Source: Thalassobius sp047123305 (GTDB lineage: Bacteria; Pseudomonadota; Alphaproteobacteria; Rhodobacterales; Rhodobacteraceae). From it: a stretch of 64,000 bases of DNA. Position 1 is the stretch's first letter; each line of letters opens with the position of its first letter. Made by a program: the position numbers and the translations under genes. The notes beneath the pieces are model-generated. The model had not been told where the DNA came from. It did not search any database and worked only from the letters and a program-made list of their open reading frames with translations. Shown here piece after piece: positions 41,807 through 49,888 of the stretch. The stretch lies in assembly GCF_047123305.1 (NCBI RefSeq), contig NZ_CP138918.1, positions 310,001 to 374,000 on the forward strand. The letters run 5' to 3'.

Positions 41807-42179
41807 TCACCGCAGGGGGATCAGCCGCTCCAGCGCCCGACCGTTGTCCCAGGTGCCGTGCAATTCGCCATTTGGCATCTTTACGTAGACAACCGGATGC
41901 GCACTGCCCCAGTCGATCCACAGGATATCGCCGTTTCGGGTGCCACTGCCCATATATTGAGAGCTGCCGACCGTCCAATTAAACCGGACCTGCGTGCCGT
42001 TCTGCGCCACAAACAACCGTGCCGGTGTAACGGGATCCATTGGCGTTCATCCCCTCGGCGCGGTATTGGCCGGTCACGGATTGGGCGGCGGCGATTTCAG
42101 GCAAGGCCCCGACAAGCAACGCGGCAGAAAGCCCCGCAATGGCCGCACGGCGGCTGAACATCTGTTTGGAAATTGGCAT
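41807..42179 (-). pseudogene. Secreted small protein split by a one-base frameshift
   Basis: Two overlapping frames read as one protein. The N-terminal part (from ATG 42177-42179) has a signal peptide with a twin Arg (FSRRAAIAGLSAALLVGALP) and reaches SRYTGTV. The C-terminal part, in another frame, begins VAQNGTQVRFNWTVGSSQYMG and ends LERLIPLR. Removing one base from the AAA run at 42011-42013 joins them as GTVVVAQNGTQV, giving about 123 residues. So the gene is either frameshifted or the run is misread. The product is a small secreted beta-rich protein of unknown function, ending 64 bp from the convergent fasciclin gene. Confidence 0.65.
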
Positions 42180-42251
42180 CTGAAAATCCTCCGGTTTTTT
42201 AGAAGGCTAGCATATCGCGCCCCTCTGCCTAGAGGATTTGCAATTGCCATC

Positions 42252-42284
42252 AAAAAGGGGGAGGCCCTGCACCGGACCTCCCCC
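42252..42284 (-). terminator. Terminator of gshA
   Basis: GGGGGAGG and CCTCCCCC form an eight-base stem with a 12-base loop; the minus strand continues with TTTTT. It lies 26 bp after the gshA stop. Confidence 0.85.
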
Positions 42285-42309
42285 TGTCGGTTTGTTCTGA
42301 GATCACAGA

Positions 42310-43683
42310 TCAGTAGCTGTATTCGCCGTAGATCTTGCTGAGGTCGCCTGCCCATTCGCCGTTGTATTTGGCCAGCAGCTCATCCGCAGGCACCTGCCCT
42401 GTTTCAAGCGATTCCTTCAGCGCGTTGAGGAAATGGGTCTCATTCGGCACCATGCCGCCCGCCCCTTCTTTGGCGCGCGCGATCAATCCGGCCTCAGAAA
42501 TCTCAACAACCTGACGGGCAAGATCGTGCATGTTGATGTCACCCACCTGCGCCTGCAACCCGTCCACCGAAGCCGCAACCCGCAGCGCTTCGCGGGTTTC
42601 CACGTCCCAGCCTTTGGCCAGATCCCAGGCCGCGTCCAGCGCGGACTGGTCATACATCATGCCCACCCAGAAGGCCGGCAGCGCACACAACCGGCGCCAG
42701 GGGCCGCCATCCGCGCCGCGCATTTCCATGTATTTCTTGATCCGCGCCTCGGGGAAGATTGTGGTCAGGTGATCAGCCCAATCGCTGAGCGTCGGCACTT
42801 CGCCGGGCAGCGCGGGCAGTTCGCCTTTCAGGAAATCGCGGAAGGACTGGCCCAAGGCGTTGATATACTGGCCGTCGCGGTAGACGAAATACATCGGCAC
42901 ATCGAGCGCATAGTCAACATAGCGATCAAACCCCATGCCGTCTTCAAAGACAAATGGCAGCATACCGGTGCGCGCATCATCCAAATGACGCCAGACATTT
43001 GACCGCCAACTTTTGTGGCCGTTCACCTTGCCATCAAAGAAGGGCGAATTGGCAAACAGCGCGGTTGCCACCGGCTGCAGCGCCAGCGCCACACGGAATT
43101 TCTGCACCATGTCGGCCTCGGACGCGAAGTCCAGGTTCACCTGAACGGTGCAGGTCCGGTACATCATGGATTTCCCCATGGTGCCGACCTCATCCATATA
43201 GGATGTCATCAGCTTGTATCGGCCTTTCGGCATCACCGGCATTTGCTCATGGTCCCAGACCGGGGCGGCGCCCAGACCAATGAAACCCACGCCAACCTTA
43301 TCGGCGATGTCCTTCACGTCTTTAAGGTGCTGGTTCACCTCATCACAGGTCTGGTGGATGTTTTCCAGCGGAGCGCCGGACAGTTCCAACTGTCCCCCTG
43401 GCTCCAACGAGACATTGGCACCGTCTTTCTGCAGCCCGATCAGTTTGCCACCTTCTTCCAGCGGCTCCCAGCCGTGGCCATCGCGCAGACCTTCCAGCAC
43501 CGCCAGCACCGAGCGTTCGCCCGCATAGGGGATCGGTTTCAGCGTGTCTTTGCAGTAGCCGAACTTCTCATGTTCGGTGCCGATGCGCCAATCGTTGCTG
43601 TCGGGTTTGCAGCCCGACGCCAGATATTCGGCCAGTTGATCACGATGTTCGATCGGCCCGCCGCCGGACTGGGGGATGGACAT
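42310..43683 (-). CDS. gshA: Glutamate-cysteine ligase (plant/alphaproteobacterial type)
   Basis: The enzyme joins Glu and Cys with ATP, the first step of glutathione synthesis. At 457 residues it belongs to the GCS2-like group shared by alphaproteobacteria and plants. DWRIGTEHEKFGYCKDT opens the active-site strand, EPGGQLELSGAPLENIH is the substrate/Mg motif, MYRTCTVQVNLDF the central block, and EMRGADGGPWRRLCALPAFWVG another. It has its own terminator, and a 91-bp gap separates it from the gene upstream. Confidence 0.95.
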   Translation of the reverse strand: MSIPQSGGGPIEHRDQLAEYLASGCKPDSNDWRIGTEHEKFGYCKDTLKPIPYAGERSVLAVLEGLRDGHGWEPLEEGGKLIGLQKDGANVSLEPGGQLELSGAPLENIHQTCDEVNQHLKDVKDIADKVGVGFIGLGAAPVWDHEQMPVMPKGRYKLMTSYMDEVGTMGKSMMYRTCTVQVNLDFASEADMVQKFRVALALQPVATALFANSPFFDGKVNGHKSWRSNVWRHLDDARTGMLPFVFEDGMGFDRYVDYALDVPMYFVYRDGQYINALGQSFRDFLKGELPALPGEVPTLSDWADHLTTIFPEARIKKYMEMRGADGGPWRRLCALPAFWVGMMYDQSALDAAWDLAKGWDVETREALRVAASVDGLQAQVGDINMHDLARQVVEISEAGLIARAKEGAGGMVPNETHFLNALKESLETGQVPADELLAKYNGEWAGDLSKIYGEYSY

Positions 43684-43774
43684 GGCTTGCTCCGTTCGTT
43701 GCGTCGCGTGCGCCCTCAGGACGAGGGCTGCGCAGGTTTGAGATCGCCAGACTTGTGGCCAATATAGAGGATTG

Positions 43775-44290
43775 TCAATGCAGCTTTCGCATCTCAGCGT
43801 GCCACAGCAGGATGTCTTCGCTTAAGGGTTCGTCCAATGCGGCCTGAACCACCTGCATTTCAAGGCCCGGCAGGTTTGAAAACACGTCAAAAAGCGCCTC
43901 AGCGCCTTCGGCGTTCACAGGAATGTCAAGCGGCGTGGTGTCCTGCGCCAGCAGGTACCAGTTCTTGGAGCCATCATCGTTCAGGATCATCCGCACCGAG
44001 ACCAGCCCCTCAATGGCCAGGGTGCCGCCGGTTTGCGGGCCAAAATAGGCAACCCGCCCTTCGTCGACCACGACCACCCCCTCGCCACCGCCCTTTTGTT
44101 TGAACCGCGCCCGGCGCACTGCCAGCACCACCCATGTCACCCCAAGGATCGTGATCAACGCGCCCAGCGCCCGAAACAGACCAAAAGAGGTCAGCACCCA
44201 ATGCACGCCCAGCGCGGTCATAAGTGTAGCAATCAACACCTCGCGCCAGCGGCGCAGCCCTTCGGCGGCTTCGGGTCGCATGAAGCTCAT
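43775..44290 (-). CDS. Membrane protein of unknown function after the GNAT gene
   Basis: A 171-residue protein I do not recognise. There are two hydrophobic helices at about 20-36 and 40-57, then a cytosolic domain of about 110 residues with RVAYFGPQTGGTLAIEGLVSVRMILNDDGSKNWYLLAQDTTPLDIPVNAEGAEALFDVFSNLPG, a strand-rich pattern like a small PH/GRAM-type domain. Start ATG 44288-44290 overlaps the GNAT stop (ATGA). It follows rsmE and the GNAT gene in one transcriptional direction and precedes gshA. Confidence 0.78.
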   Translation of the reverse strand: MSFMRPEAAEGLRRWREVLIATLMTALGVHWVLTSFGLFRALGALITILGVTWVVLAVRRARFKQKGGGEGVVVVDEGRVAYFGPQTGGTLAIEGLVSVRMILNDDGSKNWYLLAQDTTPLDIPVNAEGAEALFDVFSNLPGLEMQVVQAALDEPLSEDILLWHAEMRKLH

Positions 44291-45141
44291 GAACGGGATC
44301 CGATCTCTGCAGGTTTCTTCGACACGGCCACACGGTAGCTGCCAACGCGCTGAAAACCAATGGCTTCGTAGGCGCGTGAGGCCGCATCGTTGTTGGAAAA
44401 CAGTATCGCGGTTTTCACCCCTTCGGCCCGCACCTCCGCCAGATGGGCGGCCACTACGCGGCGGCCATAGCCCTTGCCGCGACGGTCTTCGGGGGTGAAG
44501 ACACCGCCAATTTGCACCATATCCGCAAACCGCGCGTTGAAAGCGGTCATGGCAACGGGGCGACCATCCGCAATCAAAAGCCGCGTCAAGTCCCCCTTGA
44601 TGGCATTGACGGCGCGGCCGATGGCCCATTCCGCCGCGTTGTCACCGGTATAAATGCCAGTGTCTTTGCCATAGGCCAGAAACCAGAAGGTCAGCAGATC
44701 CACATCCAGGGTTTCCGGGGCGCGAATTGTGCCCTCATGCGGCACCAGCTGATCCAGTTCCAACCGGTAGAGAGGTTCTGCGTGATTGACGCTAAAGGCC
44801 TCTGCCGCCACGCCCAGCGCCTCAATGGCCTGTAGTACCTGTGCATCAGGCCCGGTCAGACCGCTGACCGACCGCCCTGCCATCGCCCGCATGAAGGTGG
44901 CCCAGTCCTCTGCCTCGGCTTCTGGGGCCTGACACATGGCATAGCCTTCATTGGTCAGGCCAAAGACCCCGATCAACGCGCCGCGGCGCATCTGCAGCAG
45001 AAACTGGGTGCCGTGCGGATGGTCCAGATTGCCGATCCCGGCTGTCGCGAGGTTGGAGCGCAGGAACATCGAACTGTTGGGATGCCCTTGCAGGAAGCCC
45101 TCAATCAGTGCCTCATCTCCAGCCACCGCGGGCCGGATCAT
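44287..45141 (-). CDS. GNAT family N-acetyltransferase
   Basis: A 284-residue protein. The C-terminal half is a normal GNAT domain with the acetyl-CoA loop GGVFTPEDRRGKGYGRRVVAAHL and the final SNNDAASRAYEAIGFQRVGSYRV. The N-terminal half (1-140) is more diverged and may be a second degenerate GNAT repeat. The substrate is unknown. ATG 45139-45141 overlaps the rsmE stop (ATGA); a TTG two codons earlier is unlikely. It is coupled to rsmE and to the following membrane protein. Confidence 0.88.
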   Translation of the reverse strand: MIRPAVAGDEALIEGFLQGHPNSSMFLRSNLATAGIGNLDHPHGTQFLLQMRRGALIGVFGLTNEGYAMCQAPEAEAEDWATFMRAMAGRSVSGLTGPDAQVLQAIEALGVAAEAFSVNHAEPLYRLELDQLVPHEGTIRAPETLDVDLLTFWFLAYGKDTGIYTGDNAAEWAIGRAVNAIKGDLTRLLIADGRPVAMTAFNARFADMVQIGGVFTPEDRRGKGYGRRVVAAHLAEVRAEGVKTAILFSNNDAASRAYEAIGFQRVGSYRVAVSKKPAEIGSRS

Positions 45142-45863
45142 GCCCAATCCCCAAGATGCTGCTGCCAGATGGTCATTGCTGCCACCGCCGCTGTGTCCGC
45201 CCGCAGGATGCGCGGGCCAAGGCTAACCACATGGGCAAAGGGCAAGGCATGCAGACGTTTGCGCTCCGCCTCTGAAAACCCACCTTCGGGGCCAATCAGA
45301 ATGGCCCATTTGTCATGACCGGCGACCGCGCCGAGCGCCTTGCCGGCGCCAACCTCGGCCTCATCACAGAACATCAGCTGACGGTCTTCGGGCCAATCCG
45401 CCAACACGCGGTCCAGTTTCTGCAAATCGCAAACCTCCGGCACATAGGTGCCGCCACATTGCTCTGCCGCCTCCACGGCGTGGGCTTGCAGGCGGTCCTG
45501 CCGGATCCGTTCGGAATTGGTGAAATCGGTCTGCACCGGCACAATCCGCGCCGCGCCCATTTCCGCCGCCTTTTCGACGATAAAGTCTGTGCGTGCCTTT
45601 TTGATCGGTGCAAACAGCAGCCACAGGTCCGGCGGCATCTGCAACGGCCGCATCTGTTCATGGCAGGCCAGTTCGCCGCCGCGCTTTCCGGCCTGTGTCA
45701 CCTCGGCCCGCCATTCGCCGTCCACCCCGTTGAACAGGGCCAATTCCGCCCCGATCTTCTGACGCATCACGCCAAAAAGATAATGGGCCTGGTCGCGGTC
45801 CAAGGGAACCGATTGCCCCGGCCCCAAGGGATGATCTACATAAAGACGGATTTTGATGCTCAT
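45138..45863 (-). CDS. 16S rRNA (uracil(1498)-N3)-methyltransferase
   Basis: An RsmE-type SPOUT methyltransferase of 241 residues, which methylates U1498 of 16S rRNA in the 30S subunit. An N-terminal PUA-like part (IRLYVDHPLGPGQSVPLDRDQAHYLFGVMRQ) and the C-terminal knot with ILIGPEGGFSEAE and SLGPRILRADTAAVAAM are typical. Start MSIKIRLYV (ATG 45861-45863). Only 12 bp separate it from the divergent ubiA start, so the promoters of the two must overlap the coding regions. Confidence 0.95.
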   Translation of the reverse strand: MSIKIRLYVDHPLGPGQSVPLDRDQAHYLFGVMRQKIGAELALFNGVDGEWRAEVTQAGKRGGELACHEQMRPLQMPPDLWLLFAPIKKARTDFIVEKAAEMGAARIVPVQTDFTNSERIRQDRLQAHAVEAAEQCGGTYVPEVCDLQKLDRVLADWPEDRQLMFCDEAEVGAGKALGAVAGHDKWAILIGPEGGFSEAERKRLHALPFAHVVSLGPRILRADTAAVAAMTIWQQHLGDWA

Positions 45864-45875
45864 GGAGCCATTCTT

Positions 45876-46847
45876 ATGCCCGACCACCCCCATATGCCAG
45901 AGCCTAAAGGCCAAGTTTCTGATGCTGTAACGGGCAATTGGGTGGATCATCTGGCCCCCGCCTGGAGCCGCCCCTACCTGCGGCTCAGCCGGGCGGATCG
46001 CCCTATCGGGACGTGGCTGTTGCTGCTGCCGTGCTGGTGGGGGCTGATGCTGGCGATGCTACACGATGGGCAGGCACGCTGGCAGGATCTGTGGATCTTC
46101 TTCGGCTGTGCTATTGGCGCCTTTCTGATGCGGGGGGCCGGCTGCACCTGGAATGACATCACCGACCGCAAGATTGACGCCGCGGTGGAACGCACCCGAT
46201 CACGGCCGATCCCGTCGGGGCAAGTCAGCGTCGCCCAGGCGCTGATCTGGATGGCCCTGCAATGTCTGATCTCGCTGGCGATCCTGCTGAGTTTCAACAC
46301 CGCCGCGATCATCGCGGGGTTTGTCTCGATCCTGCCGGTTGCCATTTACCCCTTTGCCAAACGGTTCACCTGGTGGCCGCAGGTCTTCCTGGGGGTGGCG
46401 TTCAACTGGGGCGCACTGCTGGCCTGGATCGCCCATACTGGGTCCCTGCATCCGGCGGCGGTGGTGCTCTATCTCTGTGGTATCGCCTGGACGCTGTTCT
46501 ATGACACGATCTATGCCCATCAGGACAAAGAGGACGACGCCCTCATCGGGGTAAAATCCACCGCACGGCTGTTTGCCGAGGAAACCCCGAAATGGTTGAA
46601 ACGGTTCCTGATCCTTGCGGTTCTGTTGATGGCGGGCGCGGTGATCCTGTCGATGGCGGGCAACGGGGGCTCTCCTTTTGCGATCCTTGTGGCGCTGCTG
46701 GGGGCCTGGGGTTTTGGGGTGCATATGGTCTGGCAAATGCTGCGCCTGGACACCGAGGACACCCAGGTTTGCCTGAAACTGTTCCGCTCCAACCGCGACA
46801 CGGGGCTGATCCCTTTGCTGTTTTTCGCCGGTGCCCTGTTGATTTGA
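45876..46847 (+). CDS. ubiA: 4-hydroxybenzoate polyprenyltransferase
   Basis: An inner-membrane enzyme that attaches the polyprenyl tail to 4-hydroxybenzoate in ubiquinone synthesis. It has 323 residues and about eight helices. The Asp-rich motifs NDITDRKID and YDTIYAHQDKEDD bind Mg-diphosphate. The tail donor would come from the polyprenyl synthase at 10925. ATG 45876 has GGAG eight bases upstream, inside the 12-bp gap to rsmE; ATG 45894 is a weaker alternative. Confidence 0.95.
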   Translation: MPDHPHMPEPKGQVSDAVTGNWVDHLAPAWSRPYLRLSRADRPIGTWLLLLPCWWGLMLAMLHDGQARWQDLWIFFGCAIGAFLMRGAGCTWNDITDRKIDAAVERTRSRPIPSGQVSVAQALIWMALQCLISLAILLSFNTAAIIAGFVSILPVAIYPFAKRFTWWPQVFLGVAFNWGALLAWIAHTGSLHPAAVVLYLCGIAWTLFYDTIYAHQDKEDDALIGVKSTARLFAEETPKWLKRFLILAVLLMAGAVILSMAGNGGSPFAILVALLGAWGFGVHMVWQMLRLDTEDTQVCLKLFRSNRDTGLIPLLFFAGALLI

Positions 46848-46906
46848 TTGCGCTGCGAGTCCCAGCACCCTAAACATTCTGCGACCAATACTAATGACCG
46901 GATGAC

Positions 46907-48847
46907 ATGCGACTGTCTTCGTACCTACTAATCGCGGCCCCCTTTGGCCTTGCTGCTGCACTCAGCGTTGCTGCCGCCGGAGGGATCGTGAATGTCATCG
47001 AGGACAGCTCGGAGCTGAATGTCCGACGGGGGCTGGATGACACCGGCCTCAGCTGGGCCGAGGTGCATGCCAACGGCCTGCAGGTATACCTGACCGGCAC
47101 CGCCCCCTCCGAGGCTCTGCGGTTCAAGGCCATCTCCACCGCTGGTGCCTGGGTGGACGCCGCCCGTGTGATCGACCAGATGGACGTGGCCGACAGCATG
47201 GGACTGGAAGCGCCGCGTTTCTCCATCGAAATCCTGCGCAACGATATGGGCCTGTCCCTGATCGGCCTGGTGCCTGCGGAAATGGACCGAGAGGCCTTGC
47301 TGGCGCGGGTGGCCAAGATCGAGGGGATCGGCAAAGTGTCGGACCTGCTGCAAACGGCGGATTATGACACGCCGCAAGGTTGGGACCGCGCGGTGGACTA
47401 CGCTCTGGACGCGCTGAGCGAGCTGCCCCGATCCAAAATCTCGGTCGAGGCCGATAAGGTTGCGATCACCGCAATGACCGACAGCCAGGAGGCGCAGCGC
47501 CGTCTGGAACGGCAACTGACCCGCAAGGCCGACATGCCACTGGAACTGGCGCTCTCCGCACCGCGTCCTGTGTTGACACCCTTCACCCTGCGCTTCCTGA
47601 TCGAAGACGGCGTGGCCCGGTTTGATGCCTGCTCGGCCGACAGTGAGGCCACCGTAGACACCATCCTGGACGCCGCAGAAGCCGTCGGTCTGGAAGGCGG
47701 CAGCGCCTCTTGTACCGTGGGTCTGGGCGTGCCATCGCCGCGTTGGGGCGACGCCACGGCGCAGGCCATTGCGGCAATGGGGGCTATGGGGGGCGGCTCC
47801 GTCACGTTTAAAGACGCCGATGTTTCGCTGGTTGCCGCGATGGGCACCGAACAGGCCTTGTTTGACCGCGTTGTTGGGGAGTTGGAAAACAGCCTGCCGC
47901 CGGTCTTTTCACTGCATTCCGATCTGCCACAGCCGGTTTCCGAAGAGGACGGCGCAGGCGAAGCGCCTGAGTTCACCGCCACTCTCTCCCCGGAAGGTCA
48001 GGTGCAGCTGCGTGGCCGCCTGAGCGGTGAGCTGGCGCGCAATGCCGCAGAAAGCTTCGCCACGGCCCGCTTCGGCACCGACAGCGTACACAATGCCGCC
48101 CGTCTGGATGAGGCCCTGCCAGGCAACTGGTCGCTGCGGGTGCTGGCAGGGCTTGAGGCACTGTCATTGCTGTCAAACGGCGCCGTAGTAGTAGCCCCAG
48201 ATCTGATCACCGTTTCCGGCAACACCGGCCGCGAAGATGCCTCGGCCCGGATTGCCGGTTTCCTGGCGCAGAAACTGGGCGACGGGCAGCGGTTCGACAT
48301 CAAAGTGACCTATCTGGAGAAACTTGATCCCGTGGCCTCGCTGCCATCGCCGGAAGACTGTGAGCTGAGCGTCAATGAGATCCTGCGCAACCGCAAGATC
48401 ACCTTTGAGCCCGGCTCGGACACCCCTGCGGCTTCGGCACAGGCGGTGTTGGATGACATTGCCACAGTGCTGAAAGAATGCGGCGACGACATCAAGTTCG
48501 AGATCGGCGGCCACACCGACAGCCAGGGCCGCGAAAGCATGAACCAGGCGCTGAGCCAGGCGCGTGCCGCCGCGGTGCTATCGGGGCTGCGCGAACGCCG
48601 CCTGCTGACCTCCGCCTACCGCGCCGTGGGTTACGGCGAGACACAGCCTATTGCGACCAATGACACCGAAGAAGGCCGCGAGGCCAACCGCCGGATCGAG
48701 TTCAAACTGATCCGGCCCGAAGCCAGCTCCAGCGACGAAGAAAGCGCGCTGGATGCGGTAGCAGCCTCGGAACCAAACCCAGAAACAAATACTGCGGCGG
48801 AGACCGCGGATACAGAAACAAACGCGCAGACGAGCGAAGGGAACTGA
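46907..48847 (+). CDS. Large OmpA-domain outer-membrane-associated protein with BON-like repeats
   Basis: A 646-residue secreted protein. Residues 1-24 form a signal peptide. Several copies of a small alpha/beta unit follow that read like BON domains (for example LQVYLTGTAPSEALRFKAISTAG and SLIGLVPAEMDREALLARVAKIEG). At about 490-605 lies an OmpA C-terminal peptidoglycan-binding domain: ITFEPGSDTPAASAQAVLDDIA, then EIGGHTDSQGRESMNQALSQARAAAV and GYGETQPIATNDTEEGREANRRIEF. The last 40 residues are acidic, Glu/Thr/Ala-rich. It likely ties outer membrane or periplasm to the wall. A coiled-coil gene follows after 5 bp. Confidence 0.88.
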   Translation: MRLSSYLLIAAPFGLAAALSVAAAGGIVNVIEDSSELNVRRGLDDTGLSWAEVHANGLQVYLTGTAPSEALRFKAISTAGAWVDAARVIDQMDVADSMGLEAPRFSIEILRNDMGLSLIGLVPAEMDREALLARVAKIEGIGKVSDLLQTADYDTPQGWDRAVDYALDALSELPRSKISVEADKVAITAMTDSQEAQRRLERQLTRKADMPLELALSAPRPVLTPFTLRFLIEDGVARFDACSADSEATVDTILDAAEAVGLEGGSASCTVGLGVPSPRWGDATAQAIAAMGAMGGGSVTFKDADVSLVAAMGTEQALFDRVVGELENSLPPVFSLHSDLPQPVSEEDGAGEAPEFTATLSPEGQVQLRGRLSGELARNAAESFATARFGTDSVHNAARLDEALPGNWSLRVLAGLEALSLLSNGAVVVAPDLITVSGNTGREDASARIAGFLAQKLGDGQRFDIKVTYLEKLDPVASLPSPEDCELSVNEILRNRKITFEPGSDTPAASAQAVLDDIATVLKECGDDIKFEIGGHTDSQGRESMNQALSQARAAAVLSGLRERRLLTSAYRAVGYGETQPIATNDTEEGREANRRIEFKLIRPEASSSDEESALDAVAASEPNPETNTAAETADTETNAQTSEGN

Positions 48848-48852
48848 TCGAC

Positions 48853-49179
48853 ATGGAGCGGACGCAATTCATTATGGCTACGGCGATCATCCTGTTTGTG
48901 GCGTTTTGCATGGGCTGGTTTGCCTTCTGGCTGATCCACCGCTTCACCCGTGTGTCGAAATCCGACATCGGTGAGCTAGAACGCATGGCCCAGGAGCTGC
49001 ATGAAGCCGAAGAGACCCGCGATCAGGCCATCACCTATCTGCAACAACGCGAGGCCGAGCTGACCACCCAGCTGAGCCAAACCGAGGCCGAGCTGTCAGC
49101 CACCATGGACGGGCTGCGCGAAGCCCGCCACGAGGCCGAAGAACTGCGTGCCTATATCGAGCGTGTCAATCAGGGCTAA
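48853..49179 (+). CDS. Single-pass membrane protein with coiled coil
   Basis: A 108-residue protein: membrane helix at about 8-31 (MATAIILFVAFCMGWFAFWLIHRF), then a Glu/Ala/Gln/Leu-rich region (43-105) with heptad-like spacing that should form a coiled coil in the cytosol. No enzyme motif. It starts five bases after the OmpA-domain gene and ends before a shared terminator, so it probably works with that envelope protein. Confidence 0.82.
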   Translation: MERTQFIMATAIILFVAFCMGWFAFWLIHRFTRVSKSDIGELERMAQELHEAEETRDQAITYLQQREAELTTQLSQTEAELSATMDGLREARHEAEELRAYIERVNQG

Positions 49180-49198
49180 GCCCCGCTTCAGAATGCAA

Positions 49199-49223
49199 AA
49201 AAGGCGGCTCTGGGCCGCCTTTT
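49199..49223. terminator. Bidirectional terminator
   Basis: AAAAGGCGGC and GCCGCCTTTT pair with a five-base loop. A-rich and T-rich sides allow it to end both the coiled-coil gene (+) and hpaR (-). Confidence 0.85.
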
Positions 49224-49245
49224 GTCGTTCTGGGGCAACGCGGCG

Positions 49246-49701
49246 TCACAGATCGTCGTGGCGCTCCAGCGCATCAAGTTCGTTCAGCAGGTCCAGCAAT
49301 TGCTCGAGTTTATCTTCACCCAAAGAGGTCTTCAGCCAGGCATTCAGACGCTGGCTTTCGTGCAGGTTGTCGAGGATCAACTGGCGGCCTGCATCGGTGA
49401 TCTGCACCTGCTGTTTACGCCGGTCGGTGGGATGTGGCTGGCGGGCGATCATCGCTTTGCCTTCCAAGGTTTGCAGGATCCGCGTCAGCGACGGCAGCAG
49501 CAGGCAGGAATGTTCGGCAATCTCAGTCGGATCCAGCACGCCGCGTTCATCAAGCACCCGCAACACCCGCCACTGTTGCTCGGTCACACCGGCATTGGCC
49601 AGCATGTGCCGGATCGGCCCCATGACCTTCTCCCGCGCCCGCAGAAGGGCGATAGGCAGGGAACGATGGGTGAGCGGTGGCAGGGTTTGTTCTTGATCCA
49701 T
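49246..49701 (-). CDS. hpaR: MarR family regulator, HpaR type
   Basis: A 151-residue winged-helix repressor. LTHRSLPIALLRAREKVMGPIRHML followed by GVTEQQWRVLRVLDERGVLDPTEIAEHSCLLLPSLTRILQTLEGKAMIAR matches HpaR (regulator of homoprotocatechuate degradation, TIGR02337). No hpa catabolic genes are in the window, so the subgroup name may not give the ligand. It is divergent from a FAD-linked dehydrogenase; a palindrome lies ahead of the monooxygenase gene at 51393 and is a possible target. Confidence 0.88.
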   Translation of the reverse strand: MDQEQTLPPLTHRSLPIALLRAREKVMGPIRHMLANAGVTEQQWRVLRVLDERGVLDPTEIAEHSCLLLPSLTRILQTLEGKAMIARQPHPTDRRKQQVQITDAGRQLILDNLHESQRLNAWLKTSLGEDKLEQLLDLLNELDALERHDDL

Positions 49702-49820
49702 AACTCTTTAGTGCCTCTGATTGTCACAAACCTCAAGTTGTGGCTTGTCCCGGAAGGGGATTTTTTCTTATCACGTTAACAATATAGCACAAATTCGACC
49801 GTTTCGCCCGTGGAACTGGC

Positions 49821-49860
49821 AGGATGCCTCCGGCGGGGATATTTGGGCCAAGAAGAAGGC
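49821..49860 (+). repeat. Dispersed hairpin element, copy 3 (core 49837-49858)
   Basis: A short hairpin GCC-TCC-GGC is followed directly by the core GGATATTT-GGG-CCAAGAAGAA. It lies in the divergent gap between hpaR and the FAD dehydrogenase, ending about 30 bp before the likely start codon, so it would be in the leader. Confidence 0.7.
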
Positions 49861-49888
49861 GTGGTCGTACAAGATGGGAGAGTTGGGG

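Noticed and set aside
49721..49888. An upstream extension of the FAD dehydrogenase of 56 codons
   Set aside because: It runs through the hpaR promoter region and the repeat element, and ATG 49889 has properly spaced GGAGAG.
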